64,000 nucleotides of DNA from Kaiparowitsia implicata GSE-PSE-MK54-09C (GTDB taxonomy: Bacteria; Cyanobacteriota; Cyanobacteriia; Elainellales; Elainellaceae): the NCBI GenBank assembly GCA_019359435.1, contig JAHHHI010000071.1, positions 50,867 through 114,866 of the forward strand, in the 5' to 3' direction. Within the stretch, counting starts at the first letter, position 1. Every line of letters starts with the position of its first letter. Position numbers and translations under genes: made by a program. Shown piece after piece: positions 35,131 to 44,553 of this stretch. The notes below the pieces were generated by a model. It searched no databases. It was not told the origin of the DNA and saw only the letters and a program-made list of their open reading frames with translations.

Positions 35131-36024
35131 GTGAGTATATTTGGACATGTCTTAACAGCCATGGTCACGCCCTTTGCAGAGGACGGCTCTCTCAATTATG
35201 AGGAGGCTGAGCGACTGGCTGACTATTTGGCCGATCATGGCACAGATACACTGGTTGTCTGCGGCACGACGGGAGAGTCACCAACGCTGACCTGGCAAGA
35301 GGAGTATGAGCTGTTTCAGGTCGTGAAGCGGGCCACGTCGGGCAAGGCTAAGGTGATTGCTGGAACCGGTTCAAACTCGACCCAGGAGGCGATCGCCGCC
35401 ACTCAAAAGGCCGAAAAGCTGGGACTAGATGGCTCGCTTCAGGTTGTGCCGTATTACAATAAGCCGCCACAGGCTGGACTGTATCAGCATTTTCGGGCGA
35501 TCGCCGAAGCTAGTCCCGATTTACCCATGATGCTGTACAATATACCTGGGAGAACTGGGCAAAATCTCCTTCCAGAAACCACTGCACATCTATCAGAATT
35601 GCCAAATATCGTGGCGATAAAGGAAGCGAGTGGTAGTCTAGAGCAAGTAAGTCAGATTCGTCGTCTGGCACCCTCAGATTTCTTGATATACTCTGGGGAT
35701 GACGTGCTTACCCTTCCTATACTGGCAGCTGGCGGTTATGGTGTCGTTAGCGTAGCTAGCCATCTGGTTGGGACAGAAATTCAACGCATGGTTCAGTCAT
35801 TTGAGCAGGGGTTACCTGCCGTTTCTCTAGATATTCATCTCAAGCTGTTGCCGTTGTTTAAGTCATTGTTCGTAACCACAAACCCAATTCCTCTAAAGGT
35901 TGCACTCAACTTACTAGGTTGGTCTGTCGGCACTACTCGGTTGCCCCTGAGCGACGACTTAGAAGCATTAACAGACGTTCTAAAGCCGATTCTTGCGGAT
36001 CTAGCACTTCCATCTCGAGCCTGA
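35131..36024 (+). CDS. dapA: 4-hydroxy-tetrahydrodipicolinate synthase
   Basis: DapA condenses pyruvate with aspartate semialdehyde, the first committed step of lysine and diaminopimelate synthesis. Features are GTTGESPTL, the proton-relay tyrosine in YNIPGRTG (Y136) and the Schiff-base lysine in VAIKEASG (K164), with numbering close to E. coli Y133 and K161. The GTG at 35131 gives 297 residues with the family-like start [14 protein letters not shown]; a TTG 12 codons upstream (35095) is less likely. It follows asd and precedes rnj, an order also met in other bacteria. Confidence 0.97.
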   Translation: MSIFGHVLTAMVTPFAEDGSLNYEEAERLADYLADHGTDTLVVCGTTGESPTLTWQEEYELFQVVKRATSGKAKVIAGTGSNSTQEAIAATQKAEKLGLDGSLQVVPYYNKPPQAGLYQHFRAIAEASPDLPMMLYNIPGRTGQNLLPETTAHLSELPNIVAIKEASGSLEQVSQIRRLAPSDFLIYSGDDVLTLPILAAGGYGVVSVASHLVGTEIQRMVQSFEQGLPAVSLDIHLKLLPLFKSLFVTTNPIPLKVALNLLGWSVGTTRLPLSDDLEALTDVLKPILADLALPSRA

Positions 36025-36541
36025 GCCATTGCGGCAAAGCGCAGGTTGTAGGGCATAGCAGGGCGATCGCCCACACATCACAAGATCCAAAATTAAAGCT
36101 CAGCTCGCCATTTCTAGATGGCTTGAGCCTTTCTTGATCCATTGTGAATTACCCATAAGAATTGACAATTGGTATTCCATCTTAAGCTTTCTACAACTCA
36201 ATCTTTGATGGGCGCAGCCAGCTAGTCCTTAGACTTTCAGCACAAATCTAGTACCCAACATCCCCTATGGCGTTATCCGCTAACCGTGTTTTCTTAAACG
36301 ACGTGCGTCTCTCACCTGTGAAGTTTTTTACAGCCCCGTCGTTGGTCAGATAAGGCTTAAGCCTCTAGTCTTTGCGTATCCAGCGCTTGCCCGGTCTCTT
36401 CAGGCGACAGCCTTGGTGTATCGCTCCCAATTTCCAAGCAGTCGAGCGATCGCCCTTCAAAGTTTCAGCTAAGTTTCCAGATCTCTTTCTCAGCTCTCGT
36501 TCATCACATAATTTCTAGTTTCTCTAGTTACAAGGACATAC
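36025..36541. other. intergenic region upstream of rnj
   Basis: These 517 bp contain a HIP1 site near 36063 and otherwise no gene, tRNA or strong hairpin. It is presumably the rnj promoter and leader. RNase J genes can be autoregulated through their leaders, but no specific element was identified. Confidence 0.4.
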
Positions 36542-38299
36542 ATGACACAATCAAAAACAGCACCTTCTTTGAAAATTATTCCCCTAGGTGGGCTTCACGA
36601 AATTGGCAAAAATACCTGTGTTTTCGAATACGATGATGAAATCATCTTGCTAGATGCAGGTTTAGCCTTCCCAACCGATGGAATGCACGGCGTCAACATC
36701 GTGCTTCCAGATACAACCTACCTGCGAGACAATCGCCACAAAATCAAAGGTATGGTCGTCACTCACGGGCATGAAGATCACATCGGCGGCATCCCCTTTC
36801 ACCTCAGACAGTTCGATATTCCGGTAATCTACGGGCCTCGCCTAGCAATGGCATTGCTGCAGGGCAAGTTAGAAGAAGCGGGTGTTGCCGACCGCACCGA
36901 AATAAGAACTGTTCGGCCGCGCGATGTTGTTCGGATTGGCAAGTATTTCCTAGTGGAATACATCCGCAATACTCATTCCATGGCAGACAGCTTCAGTGTG
37001 GCGATTCACACTCCTGTGGGTCTCGTCATCCACACGGGTGATTTCAAGTTTGACTACACGCCCGTTGATGGCGAGGCGTTCGATTTTCAGCGCCTAGCTG
37101 AGCATGGTGAGCGGGGCGTACTCTGCCTCATTAGTGATTCAACTAATTCTGAGGTGCCGGGGCACACGCCTTCCGAGCGCTCCGTTTTCCCCAATTTAGA
37201 TCGCGTATTTAGTCAGGTCAAAGGGCGGCTGCTGGTCACCACGTTTGCCTCTTCTGTTCACCGCGTCAGCATGATTCTAGAACTGGCGAAGAAGAATAAC
37301 CGAAAGGTGGCAGTCGTAGGCCGTTCTATGCTGAACGTGATTGCCCATGCGCGCAAGCTGGGCTATATGAAATGCGATGACGATCTATTTGTGCCTCTCA
37401 ACGTGGCTCATAAACTGCCCGATGCAGGCGTGTTGATTCTCACCACAGGCTCCCAGGGGGAACCCATGGCCGCGCTAACCCGCATTGCGCGAGGTGAGCA
37501 CAAGCAAATTCGGGTTCGTGAGGGCGATACGGTTGTCTTCTCGGCAAACCCCATCCCCGGTAATACAATTGCGGTGGTTAACACCATTGACCAACTCATG
37601 ATGCGAGGGGCGCATGTGGTGTATGGCCGTGACAAGGGCATACATGTGTCGGGACACGGAGCCCAAGAAGATCAGAAGCTAATGCTGGCGTTAACCAAGC
37701 CAAAATTCTTCTTGCCAGTACATGGCGAGCACCGCATGTTGGTGAAGCATTCAGAGACAGCTCAAAGCATGGGCGTTCCTGCCGAGAATATGGTAATTAT
37801 CAACAATGGTGATGTGGTGGAGTTAGAACCCGAAGCCATTCGAGTCGCGGGCACGGTGCCTTCTGGCATTGAGTTGGTTGACTCGTCTCGCTCGGGTGTG
37901 GTGCATGATCAGGTGCTAAAAGAGCGGCAACAGCTTGCAGAAGAAGGCGTTGTCACTATTGCAGCTACGATTGGCTGGGATGGTAAGTTGCTGACAAAGC
38001 CCGAAGTCCATCTGCGGGGAGTAGTAACGACTACTGAGAAAGCTCGGTTTGAGCAATCTATCACCAAGACGATTGAAACAGCGTTGGGCGATCGCTGGAA
38101 GGAGTTTACCAACAACTTCGAAGCGGATGCTTCAGACGTAGACTGGGCGCGGGTAGAGGCTCATTTAGAGTCTGAGCTTCGCCGCCAGATGCGACGCGAA
38201 ATCAAGAGCAACCCATTGCTAGTGTTCCTCATGCAAACGCCTCAAGCGGCTTCAACCAGCCCCGTGCGGCGTCAGCTAGAAGCAGTAAAAGCTTCTTAA
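36542..38299 (+). CDS. rnj: ribonuclease J
   Basis: RNase J is a metallo-beta-lactamase/beta-CASP nuclease with 5'-3' exonuclease and endonuclease activity, central to RNA processing in cyanobacteria together with RNase E. The 585-residue product has the zinc motif THGHEDHIGG (about 75-84), NTHSMADS, HTGDFKFD, the beta-CASP segment and the late VHGEHRMLVKH. The C-terminal domain (about 455-585) is complete. It is followed by a strong terminator 19 bp downstream. Confidence 0.97.
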   Translation: MTQSKTAPSLKIIPLGGLHEIGKNTCVFEYDDEIILLDAGLAFPTDGMHGVNIVLPDTTYLRDNRHKIKGMVVTHGHEDHIGGIPFHLRQFDIPVIYGPRLAMALLQGKLEEAGVADRTEIRTVRPRDVVRIGKYFLVEYIRNTHSMADSFSVAIHTPVGLVIHTGDFKFDYTPVDGEAFDFQRLAEHGERGVLCLISDSTNSEVPGHTPSERSVFPNLDRVFSQVKGRLLVTTFASSVHRVSMILELAKKNNRKVAVVGRSMLNVIAHARKLGYMKCDDDLFVPLNVAHKLPDAGVLILTTGSQGEPMAALTRIARGEHKQIRVREGDTVVFSANPIPGNTIAVVNTIDQLMMRGAHVVYGRDKGIHVSGHGAQEDQKLMLALTKPKFFLPVHGEHRMLVKHSETAQSMGVPAENMVIINNGDVVELEPEAIRVAGTVPSGIELVDSSRSGVVHDQVLKERQQLAEEGVVTIAATIGWDGKLLTKPEVHLRGVVTTTEKARFEQSITKTIETALGDRWKEFTNNFEADASDVDWARVEAHLESELRRQMRREIKSNPLLVFLMQTPQAASTSPVRRQLEAVKAS

Positions 38300-38317
38300 T
38301 TGAAGACCTAGCCCATT

Positions 38318-38358
38318 AAAAAAGGGGATGTAGCGCAAAGCGCTACATCCCCTTTTTT
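38318..38358. terminator. strong intrinsic terminator of rnj
   Basis: An 18-bp perfect stem (AAAAAAGGGGATGTAGCG and its complement) with a CAAAG loop ends in a run of six T. It lies 19 bp after rnj. The A-run on the other side means it could also stop minus-strand transcription from the tRNA side. Confidence 0.88.
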
Positions 38359-38461
38359 AGGATTTTGCAATTGTCGAAAGGGTTAGAACAGCCGCTGTGC
38401 TGTGTAGACGCCGAACCATGTTGGCTGTGCGCGACCAGCACGGCCTTACGGATTCATCATA

Positions 38462-38533
38462 TGGGTCGCCTGGGATTCGAACCCAGGGCCGATCGGTTAA
38501 AAGCCGAGTGCTCTACCGCTGAGCTAGCGACCC
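38462..38533 (-). tRNA. trnK: tRNA-Lys (anticodon UUU)
   Basis: Read on the minus strand, the 72-nt sequence folds as a cloverleaf: 7-bp acceptor stem GGGTCGC/GCGACCC with discriminator A, D arm from GCTC, anticodon loop CTTTTAA with UUU anticodon, 5-nt variable loop, and T arm CTGGG TTCGAAT CCCAG. The 3' CCA is not encoded: the base after the discriminator on the minus strand is T. C27-U43 at the base of the anticodon stem does not pair. Confidence 0.97.
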
Positions 38534-38652
38534 AACAATGGCGCATTGACACGCCGTATACCAAATTAGCATAGTCTGTTCCCATTTGGGAATGATTTCT
38601 GAGATTTTGAACGGACTCCAAAATTCGAGCGAATGTGATGCAATCGCACCCA

Positions 38653-39534
38653 TCAGCGTAGTGGATTAAGCTGAAGGCTAAACGTGGTTTCTAGGGCGCT
38701 CTGGGGGGGCAACAGGGTGAGGCGATCGCCTGTGTTGAGTGAATTGCGTGGAGCGCTCCAGGGTTCCAAACAATAGTAGTCTTTGCCCTTCACCGTCCAA
38801 AACACCATCGCAGAAAAGTATGGATCGGCCTCGAAGATCAGTTGGGTCTGGGCATTCAGGTCAACAACCGTAGCCTGCTGTGACGACAGATCGGGGAAAA
38901 TGACATCAATTTCATCCATTTCAAAATCAAATTGATTCTGAAACGGGTGGCTGGTGCGGTTGATCTGATCAATCAGCTCTGTAGCGGGAATCTGAAACTG
39001 GAGCTGGGACTTGTCTGCCACAGCAAAATAGGGATGTAGCCCCAGCGAAAACGGCAATGGCTCGTCGCCTTGATTCATGACCTGCTGATGAATGATGAGC
39101 GATCGCCCTTGCAGCCGATAGGTAAATACCAGCTTGAATTCGAAGGGATAGTGCGATCGCGTTTCATCTGAACTCTGGAGCGACAGCACCAAGCTAGCAC
39201 CTTCAGCAGACGCCTCGGACGCCGCATCATCCACCTGCCAAGGCAACGTGCGCGCAAAACCGTGCTGCTTAAGGTGAAAAGTTTGATCATGCAGGCGGTA
39301 GCTATCATCAGGCAGATTGCCGCAGATAGGAAACAAAATCGGCACGCCCCCCCGCACCGACATCGCCGGGTCAGCAAACCGGTTTTCATCCATGTAGAGC
39401 AAGCTTTCTCCCTCAACAAACCAACGGGTAATGAGTCCGCCTCGCTCTGGAACCACCTCCAGCCGAGTGCCCGCCGTTTCGTCGGCGAGGATGTAGGTAA
39501 GAAACTGTTGCTGCTCGGTTGTAATGGAATACAA
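38653..39534 (-). CDS. aldose 1-epimerase family protein (galactose mutarotase-like)
   Basis: This 293-residue protein has the beta-sandwich mutarotase pattern: GGLITRWFVEGESLLYMD near the N-terminus, GGVPILFPICGNLPD (about 61-75), the catalytic-type histidine in LGLHPYFAV (about 164-172) and a late CLEPWSAPRNSLNTGD. Proteins of this subgroup (YeaD or glucose-6-phosphate 1-epimerase relatives) interconvert sugar anomers in the cytoplasm; the precise sugar is not fixed by sequence. It is monocistronic, between tRNA-Lys and the CapA-like gene, all on the minus strand. Confidence 0.9.
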   Translation of the reverse strand: MYSITTEQQQFLTYILADETAGTRLEVVPERGGLITRWFVEGESLLYMDENRFADPAMSVRGGVPILFPICGNLPDDSYRLHDQTFHLKQHGFARTLPWQVDDAASEASAEGASLVLSLQSSDETRSHYPFEFKLVFTYRLQGRSLIIHQQVMNQGDEPLPFSLGLHPYFAVADKSQLQFQIPATELIDQINRTSHPFQNQFDFEMDEIDVIFPDLSSQQATVVDLNAQTQLIFEADPYFSAMVFWTVKGKDYYCLEPWSAPRNSLNTGDRLTLLPPQSALETTFSLQLNPLR

Positions 39535-39718
39535 GAGTATTTTGCCCTCAATGTAAATCGTAAAAGGAGGTTCGGGAGCCTGTTTGCCCGTTGTGCAGCA
39601 GCCTGTGGATTTGGATCAGCTCACCCAGGTTTGCTGGTGTCAAGTCTGGGCGTTAGCCCTGTTAAATTAGTTCTACGCTACACCAAATGGGTCCAGGCAC
39701 CTATGTCTCACTCAACAC

Positions 39719-42106
39719 CTAAGGCTCTGTGAGTTCCCAATGGTCTTCTGGCAACATAGGCTCTGCAAAGGGGCTGAGGGCGCCATCGTCTGCCTGTTCT
39801 GGTTCTACCAAATCTGAGAGAGATTTGGCTGGAGTCTCTGCTGGCTCAGGCGCTGTCGGAGATGGCGTCATGGATTTATCGATTTGATCTGCACCCGAAG
39901 CAGGGTTTGCAGAATCGGTGAAGGGGTCGGTCTCGGAATCGGTAAACGGCTCTTGCTGCTTTTGTGGGTCTGGGGTTACGGCATTAACGGGATCGGTTTC
40001 ATCATCAGAGGTTAGGTCAGATGACGCTGGAGCTTGAGGATAGGAAATAAACGAGTCATCGCCAGAAGGTGGCGCTGCTTCATGGGTGGGACTGGCAGCT
40101 GGGGACGGCGCAGGCACGATGGTATTGGTGCTGCGGTCAAGAATGATGGTGGATTTCATTGGTTCTAGAAACAGCGCCGATGCTTGCTCTAAATAGGTCA
40201 AAATAGCGTCAGCTTTATTCCCCTGGGCGATCGCTGGTTGAGATTGCTGCACCTGCACTGGCAGAAATTCCAGTTTCATTTGGTCTTGATTGATCGAAAC
40301 TTTGAGCACGGCGGAATCATAGTCTGCGGCGGTTGGGGAGTCTGCGGAGGCCTCGGGCTGAAACACAAAATTGCCGAGAGAATAGGCGATCGCCCGTCCC
40401 TTATAAATCTCGCCCCCTTGCAGCGCTTGGGGATGGTAGCCCACCACCAAATCTGCACCATGGTCAATTGCCAAGTGGGCTAGCGTCACTTGCCACTCTG
40501 CCGGATAGCTGGAGAGATCCTGATTCCAGTGATAGTTCACTACCGTCCAGTCGGCTCGGTCTTGCATATCTGCCACATCCCGAGCAATGCGCTCGTGCAG
40601 CGCAGGGTTCATGCCAGCTCGCCACAGACCCGCAGCAAATTCATCGCCCTCTGAGTAGCTCAGATAGCCAATTCGCTTACCCCGCACGTCAATAATTTGA
40701 GGGCGGCGCGCTTCGTGTTGGTTGCGTCCGGCTCCGATGGGGCGAATGCCTACTTCTTTAAGGCTGTCGATGGTTTTGAGCAAGTCCCCTTCCCCATCTT
40801 TCATGAAGGATGCATTGGACACGTTGACGATGCCCACGCCAGCATCTTGCATGGCCTGAATCGTGGCGATCGCCGCAATCCCTTCTGTGCCGGAGTACAC
40901 ATCTAGGGGTTGATCGAGGTTTGACACATAGATATCGGGCGTCTGCATTGATTCGATGGGTGCCGCGCCCGCTGCTGCTGAGGCCGAGGCAGGGCTGAGT
41001 TCGCTGACGTCGGTGAAAGAGCCTGCCGATGAGTCTATAGACGGTTCTATGGACGTGGTTGGGGAGACCAAAGGCGGCAACTGCGATGGATTTAATAGCG
41101 GATTGCCGCTAAAGGTGAGAGTAATGGGTGCATCAGCCGAGCGATTCGCGATTGCATTTGAGGGGGCGGGCTGTCCGGGGCGTACTCCGGCGGTGCGTCC
41201 AGACTGAGGCGGCATCAACTGGGGCCGAATCATCTCTGCCCCAATCCCCAGCAAAAATACGGCAGCGGCTGTGGTGGCTAGCATCTTGACCTGTGCCGGG
41301 GGAAGCTGCTGCGCTGATTGGGCGATCGCCCGCGCTTGCTCCTCTAGCGTATCCGCTGCGATAAAGGCGTAGCGAGTGGACTGGGCGATCGCCCGCTTCA
41401 TTTGCAGCTCTAGGCTATCTGCAGCGGCAAAGGCATAGCGGGTCGACTGCAGCAAAACGTGCCGCGACCACAGCGCAATGGCAGGCGTCACCACTGACGC
41501 GCGCCGCCGCCGCAGTTTGCGCCGAGAGGCCGACGAACGTGCCGTTGGGGGGCGTCGCCGCTGGAGAGAGGCTGCGGCCATCAGGGGCACTGGAGCAGCA
41601 GTAAGAGGCGCAGGTGCCGATCGCCTAGCCCGACGACGCGGCAGCAGGGAAGAGTTTGCAGCGAGGGGATGTGTGGCAGAGGCGGCAGCGGGTGTCATTC
41701 CTCTGCGGCTGCGGCGTGACCGAGAGGCGCGAGGCGTGAGGGCAGGGGCAGATGGGCGGTGAAGGCGTGCTTGGGGTGCAGCTTTGCGGGGCGATCGCAG
41801 TCGAATCGAGGTATCCCATTGAATATCGTTGCTATCGGCAAAGCGAGTGATGATGCGAACGCCATCGATCAGGCTAGAGTTGAGCCGCAACAGCCGCTGA
41901 CACACTACTTGGTTAAGGCGATCGCGCCGGGGCAGTCGAAAAAACTCCAGCAGCACCAGCAACACTCCAGGCCGATCAGCAGCGACGCGAGCAAACACAC
42001 CCTGGGGCACTAGGGATAAATTCAACCAGTAGGCGATCGCCCGAAAATCTCCGGTTCTTGCCAGTTGTAGCGCGGCTGGCTGAATCATCTGCTCTCCATT
42101 CATCAT
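39719..42106 (-). CDS. CapA-like fusion protein with cyanobacterial N-terminal domain
   Basis: The ATG at 42106 (MMNGEQMIQPAAL) gives 795 residues; the frame opens 20 codons upstream. Order: an N-terminal domain (about 10-100, QLARTGDFRAIAYWLNLSL...) resembling repeat domains found in cyanobacterial proteins, a basic Ala/Arg/Pro linker (105-215), a tandem repeat STRYAFAAADSLE (220-265), one transmembrane helix (275-292), a CapA/PgsA-type domain (about 330-610) and an acidic Pro/Asp/Thr-rich tail. CapA-family metallophosphatase-like proteins take part in poly-gamma-glutamate export. Later motifs are present (NYHWNQD, DLVVGYHPQ, YSLGNFVF), but earlier metal ligands look lost: SGNPLL for GDxML and SNLDQP for NLExP. 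Confidence 0.8.
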   Translation of the reverse strand: MMNGEQMIQPAALQLARTGDFRAIAYWLNLSLVPQGVFARVAADRPGVLLVLLEFFRLPRRDRLNQVVCQRLLRLNSSLIDGVRIITRFADSNDIQWDTSIRLRSPRKAAPQARLHRPSAPALTPRASRSRRSRRGMTPAAASATHPLAANSSLLPRRRARRSAPAPLTAAPVPLMAAASLQRRRPPTARSSASRRKLRRRRASVVTPAIALWSRHVLLQSTRYAFAAADSLELQMKRAIAQSTRYAFIAADTLEEQARAIAQSAQQLPPAQVKMLATTAAAVFLLGIGAEMIRPQLMPPQSGRTAGVRPGQPAPSNAIANRSADAPITLTFSGNPLLNPSQLPPLVSPTTSIEPSIDSSAGSFTDVSELSPASASAAAGAAPIESMQTPDIYVSNLDQPLDVYSGTEGIAAIATIQAMQDAGVGIVNVSNASFMKDGEGDLLKTIDSLKEVGIRPIGAGRNQHEARRPQIIDVRGKRIGYLSYSEGDEFAAGLWRAGMNPALHERIARDVADMQDRADWTVVNYHWNQDLSSYPAEWQVTLAHLAIDHGADLVVGYHPQALQGGEIYKGRAIAYSLGNFVFQPEASADSPTAADYDSAVLKVSINQDQMKLEFLPVQVQQSQPAIAQGNKADAILTYLEQASALFLEPMKSTIILDRSTNTIVPAPSPAASPTHEAAPPSGDDSFISYPQAPASSDLTSDDETDPVNAVTPDPQKQQEPFTDSETDPFTDSANPASGADQIDKSMTPSPTAPEPAETPAKSLSDLVEPEQADDGALSPFAEPMLPEDHWELTEP

Positions 42107-42902
42107 GACCTCTCTCTCCTCGACCACTGGGGTATCGCAATTCAGGGCGTCACATCGTCTTCGCACGTCTGTCGCAAGCCTGCCGCTGCCGGTCTTGCGA
42201 ACGCTTCAAGCACCCCATTCAATTCGGGCGATCGCCCAAAAGAACACCTGTTTTTCCCAAAAAGTGTATCTCAGAAACTCCAAGATGGACGGGAAATTTA
42301 CCCACATACCCAGAACTAATGCAAACAAGGCTCATCCAACATTCTCTAAATTCTAGTTAATCTGAGATTGGGATACGCTCAAACCCTGAATGGATCGTGC
42401 CTCAATACCCGTTCTAACCCGAACTGGGGTGAGTTGACTCCCGCGGACACTGTTGAATCTGTAGTTTTTGTCAGTGATCTTTCTCACAGTGGCTATTGCT
42501 TAGGGTCACGGCATTGGGGGGTGTGAGATCAATGGGAATTTATTGATTCCCCGGCATAGTTAGACATACTCACCAGCTATGTGTTCAAGGCTCGGGATCT
42601 ATAGCGCAATCAGGGGTTGAGCCCCTAGATCCGCCCAGGAGGGCGATCGCTAAGATAGCCATCAAGGAGCGACTTAGCTAACTAAAGGTGAATGACCACT
42701 TTAGAGGATTAGGCGCTTTTAGTGATGAACACGGGTTAGCAAAATGAGCACTCTATCCCCATTGATGATGCATTTTGTAGTCATGACAGACAGTTGCCAG
42801 CGTGTCTTATTGAAATCCGCGTCTTATTGAGATCCGTTCCTACCCCGCGCCCAACTCCCCCATCTCGCTACCCTGCTAACCCCAAAGCTCAGGACATAGC
42901 CC
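42107..42902. other. divergent intergenic region of about 800 bp
   Basis: This region separates the CapA-like gene (minus) from the small gene at 42903 (plus). It contains copy E of the dispersed repeat (42361-42432) and HIP1-type sites near 42226 and 42641. No gene or tRNA was found. A repeated fragment (GCGTCTTATTGA / TGTCTTATTGA) lies near 42803-42830. Confidence 0.5.
42361..42432. repeat. dispersed foldback repeat, copy E
   Basis: The ends TCTGAGATTGGGATACGCTC and TTCTAACCCGAACTGGGGT match the family ends. This is the shortest copy and has no long internal hairpin. Confidence 0.6.
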
Positions 42903-43151
42903 ATGATTGAACGATTAGTAGAATCTGCACTTCAGACCGGATGCCTCAGCGTTGAATCGGAGGGCTTAATTCGCCAACTGCTGGCGGTAAAACAGGTTAA
43001 GCCCTCTGATGCCGATGCGCTCCACACGCTGCAGCTAGCGGTGCAGCAGGGGCAAGTGCAGCGCGAGGCTCGCCCCCATAAACTAGCCTCGACTGGAACC
43101 AATTGGGAAACGCTGTCGGAATTCTTGTTTTGCAGGCAGAATAAGGGGTAG
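42903..43151 (+). CDS. small conserved cyanobacterial-type protein
   Basis: The 82-residue protein reads MIERLVESALQTGCLSVESE, GLIRQLLAVKQVKPSDADAL and HTLQLAVQQGQVQREAR, a helical pattern familiar from a widespread family of short cyanobacterial proteins of unknown function with L..A...G.LS...E..I..LL and AL..L..A...G.V.R. There is no signal peptide or membrane segment. It precedes the pentapeptide-repeat gene by 81 bp on the same strand and may be co-transcribed. The function is unknown. Confidence 0.75.
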   Translation: MIERLVESALQTGCLSVESEGLIRQLLAVKQVKPSDADALHTLQLAVQQGQVQREARPHKLASTGTNWETLSEFLFCRQNKG

Positions 43152-43232
43152 TGTAGCGGCGATCGCAGCATTAGCCTGGTGCAGGCATGAATCGTCCGCC
43201 GCTAGCTTCTTCTGCATCTGGTAACTCTTGTT

Positions 43233-44546
43233 ATGACATCTCGCCCCAATTCTTCGCTGCCACTGTCGGGCAACGGAACGCCAGCAGGGGTGCCAGTTCC
43301 CCCCGGCATTCCCCCCCACCAAAATGAAAGTCTACAAAATGCTAATGTTGAACGCTTTGGCCCTGACAGCGAAATAGAAGGGTTGGGATTTATGCCTGAG
43401 CGTCCCAACCGCAATTCAACCCAGGGCTCAGACTCTGAAAACACGACGGCACCGCTGTTGATACTGCTGCTGTTGCTGGCGATCGCCATCACTATTACCG
43501 GTGCGCTGCTAACCGTGTCGTGGATGGTAATTCTGTCTGGGGTAGCGGTGCTGCTGCTCGCAGGGCGAGTATTCTGGCTAAGCCTAGAGCCAATCTTGGC
43601 GGAGGTGCTATCGCCACAGCAGCGGGCCAATTTGGTCGCCCTAGTGGGAAGTGCCATTAGCCTGCCGTTGCTGCTGCGCTACAGCGGTTTGTGGCAGCGT
43701 TTTATCGGGTGGTATGGCTCGCTCAATTGGGATGCAGTGGGCGCTACGGGCGAAGTGGTCGGGGCGTTGGGGCAAATTTTGATTGCGGTGCTGGCGGTGT
43801 ATGTGGCCTGGCGGCAGTACGTCATCTCGCGAGATTTGACGATTCAGCAAAACCTCATCACCCAGCAGCAAACGATTGATTCTTACTTTCAGGGCATTTC
43901 AGAACTGGTATTGGATGCAGAGGGGCTGCTGGAAGACTGGCCCCAAGAGCGGGCGATCGCCGAAGGACGAACAGCAGCGATTCTCAGCAGCATCGATGGA
44001 ACAGGCAAAGCCAAGGTATTGCGGTTTCTGTCGCGGTCAAAGTTGCTCAGTCCGCTTAAGCGCGATCGCATCTTGGGACGTGCGATCCTGGATGGCGCTG
44101 GGGGCTATGAAGAAGACCGCTACAACGGCGTGCGCGTAGTGGATTTGGGCGTGATGATGGCAGGCGCAGATCTGTCTGCTACTGACCTGCGATGGACGGA
44201 TCTGAGCGATGCCAACCTGATCCGCGCTAATCTGCACCGCTGCGACTTAGTCAGAGTCAATCTATCGCGCACGATTCTAGTCGATGCTATTTTGTCTGGC
44301 TCAGATATGTTTGGGGTTCGCTTTTTTTATGGCTCTGCGCAAACTGCAACCCCCCGGAGTCGGGCGTTGCCCCCTAACTATGCGACCGGCGAGCAAACGG
44401 GAGCGGTCATTGAGAACGCTGACTTTAGCAATGTGCAGCGGTTTTCAGAGGAGCAGCGCTATTACTGCTGTGCTTGGGGTGGCTCCAAAACTCGGGGTAC
44501 TGTTCCCGGTGGCTGTGAGGGCATTCCCAATCTGCTATGTCGCTAG
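43233..44546 (+). CDS. membrane protein with pentapeptide repeats
   Basis: The 437-residue product has a Pro/Asn-rich N-terminus (1-70), two or three pairs of hydrophobic helices (about 75-195: LLILLLLLAIAITITGALLT and later stretches), then a cytoplasmic-type helix and a C-terminal pentapeptide-repeat stretch (ADLSATDLRWTDLSDANLIR, about 310-350, A(D/N)LxX pattern) with a further NADFSNV repeat. Such repeats form a right-handed quadrilateral beta-helix used for protein contacts. Many cyanobacteria have membrane-anchored versions of unknown role. The last 25 residues are Cys/Gly-rich. Confidence 0.85.
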   Translation: MTSRPNSSLPLSGNGTPAGVPVPPGIPPHQNESLQNANVERFGPDSEIEGLGFMPERPNRNSTQGSDSENTTAPLLILLLLLAIAITITGALLTVSWMVILSGVAVLLLAGRVFWLSLEPILAEVLSPQQRANLVALVGSAISLPLLLRYSGLWQRFIGWYGSLNWDAVGATGEVVGALGQILIAVLAVYVAWRQYVISRDLTIQQNLITQQQTIDSYFQGISELVLDAEGLLEDWPQERAIAEGRTAAILSSIDGTGKAKVLRFLSRSKLLSPLKRDRILGRAILDGAGGYEEDRYNGVRVVDLGVMMAGADLSATDLRWTDLSDANLIRANLHRCDLVRVNLSRTILVDAILSGSDMFGVRFFYGSAQTATPRSRALPPNYATGEQTGAVIENADFSNVQRFSEEQRYYCCAWGGSKTRGTVPGGCEGIPNLLCR

Positions 44547-44553
44547 GCCGCCG

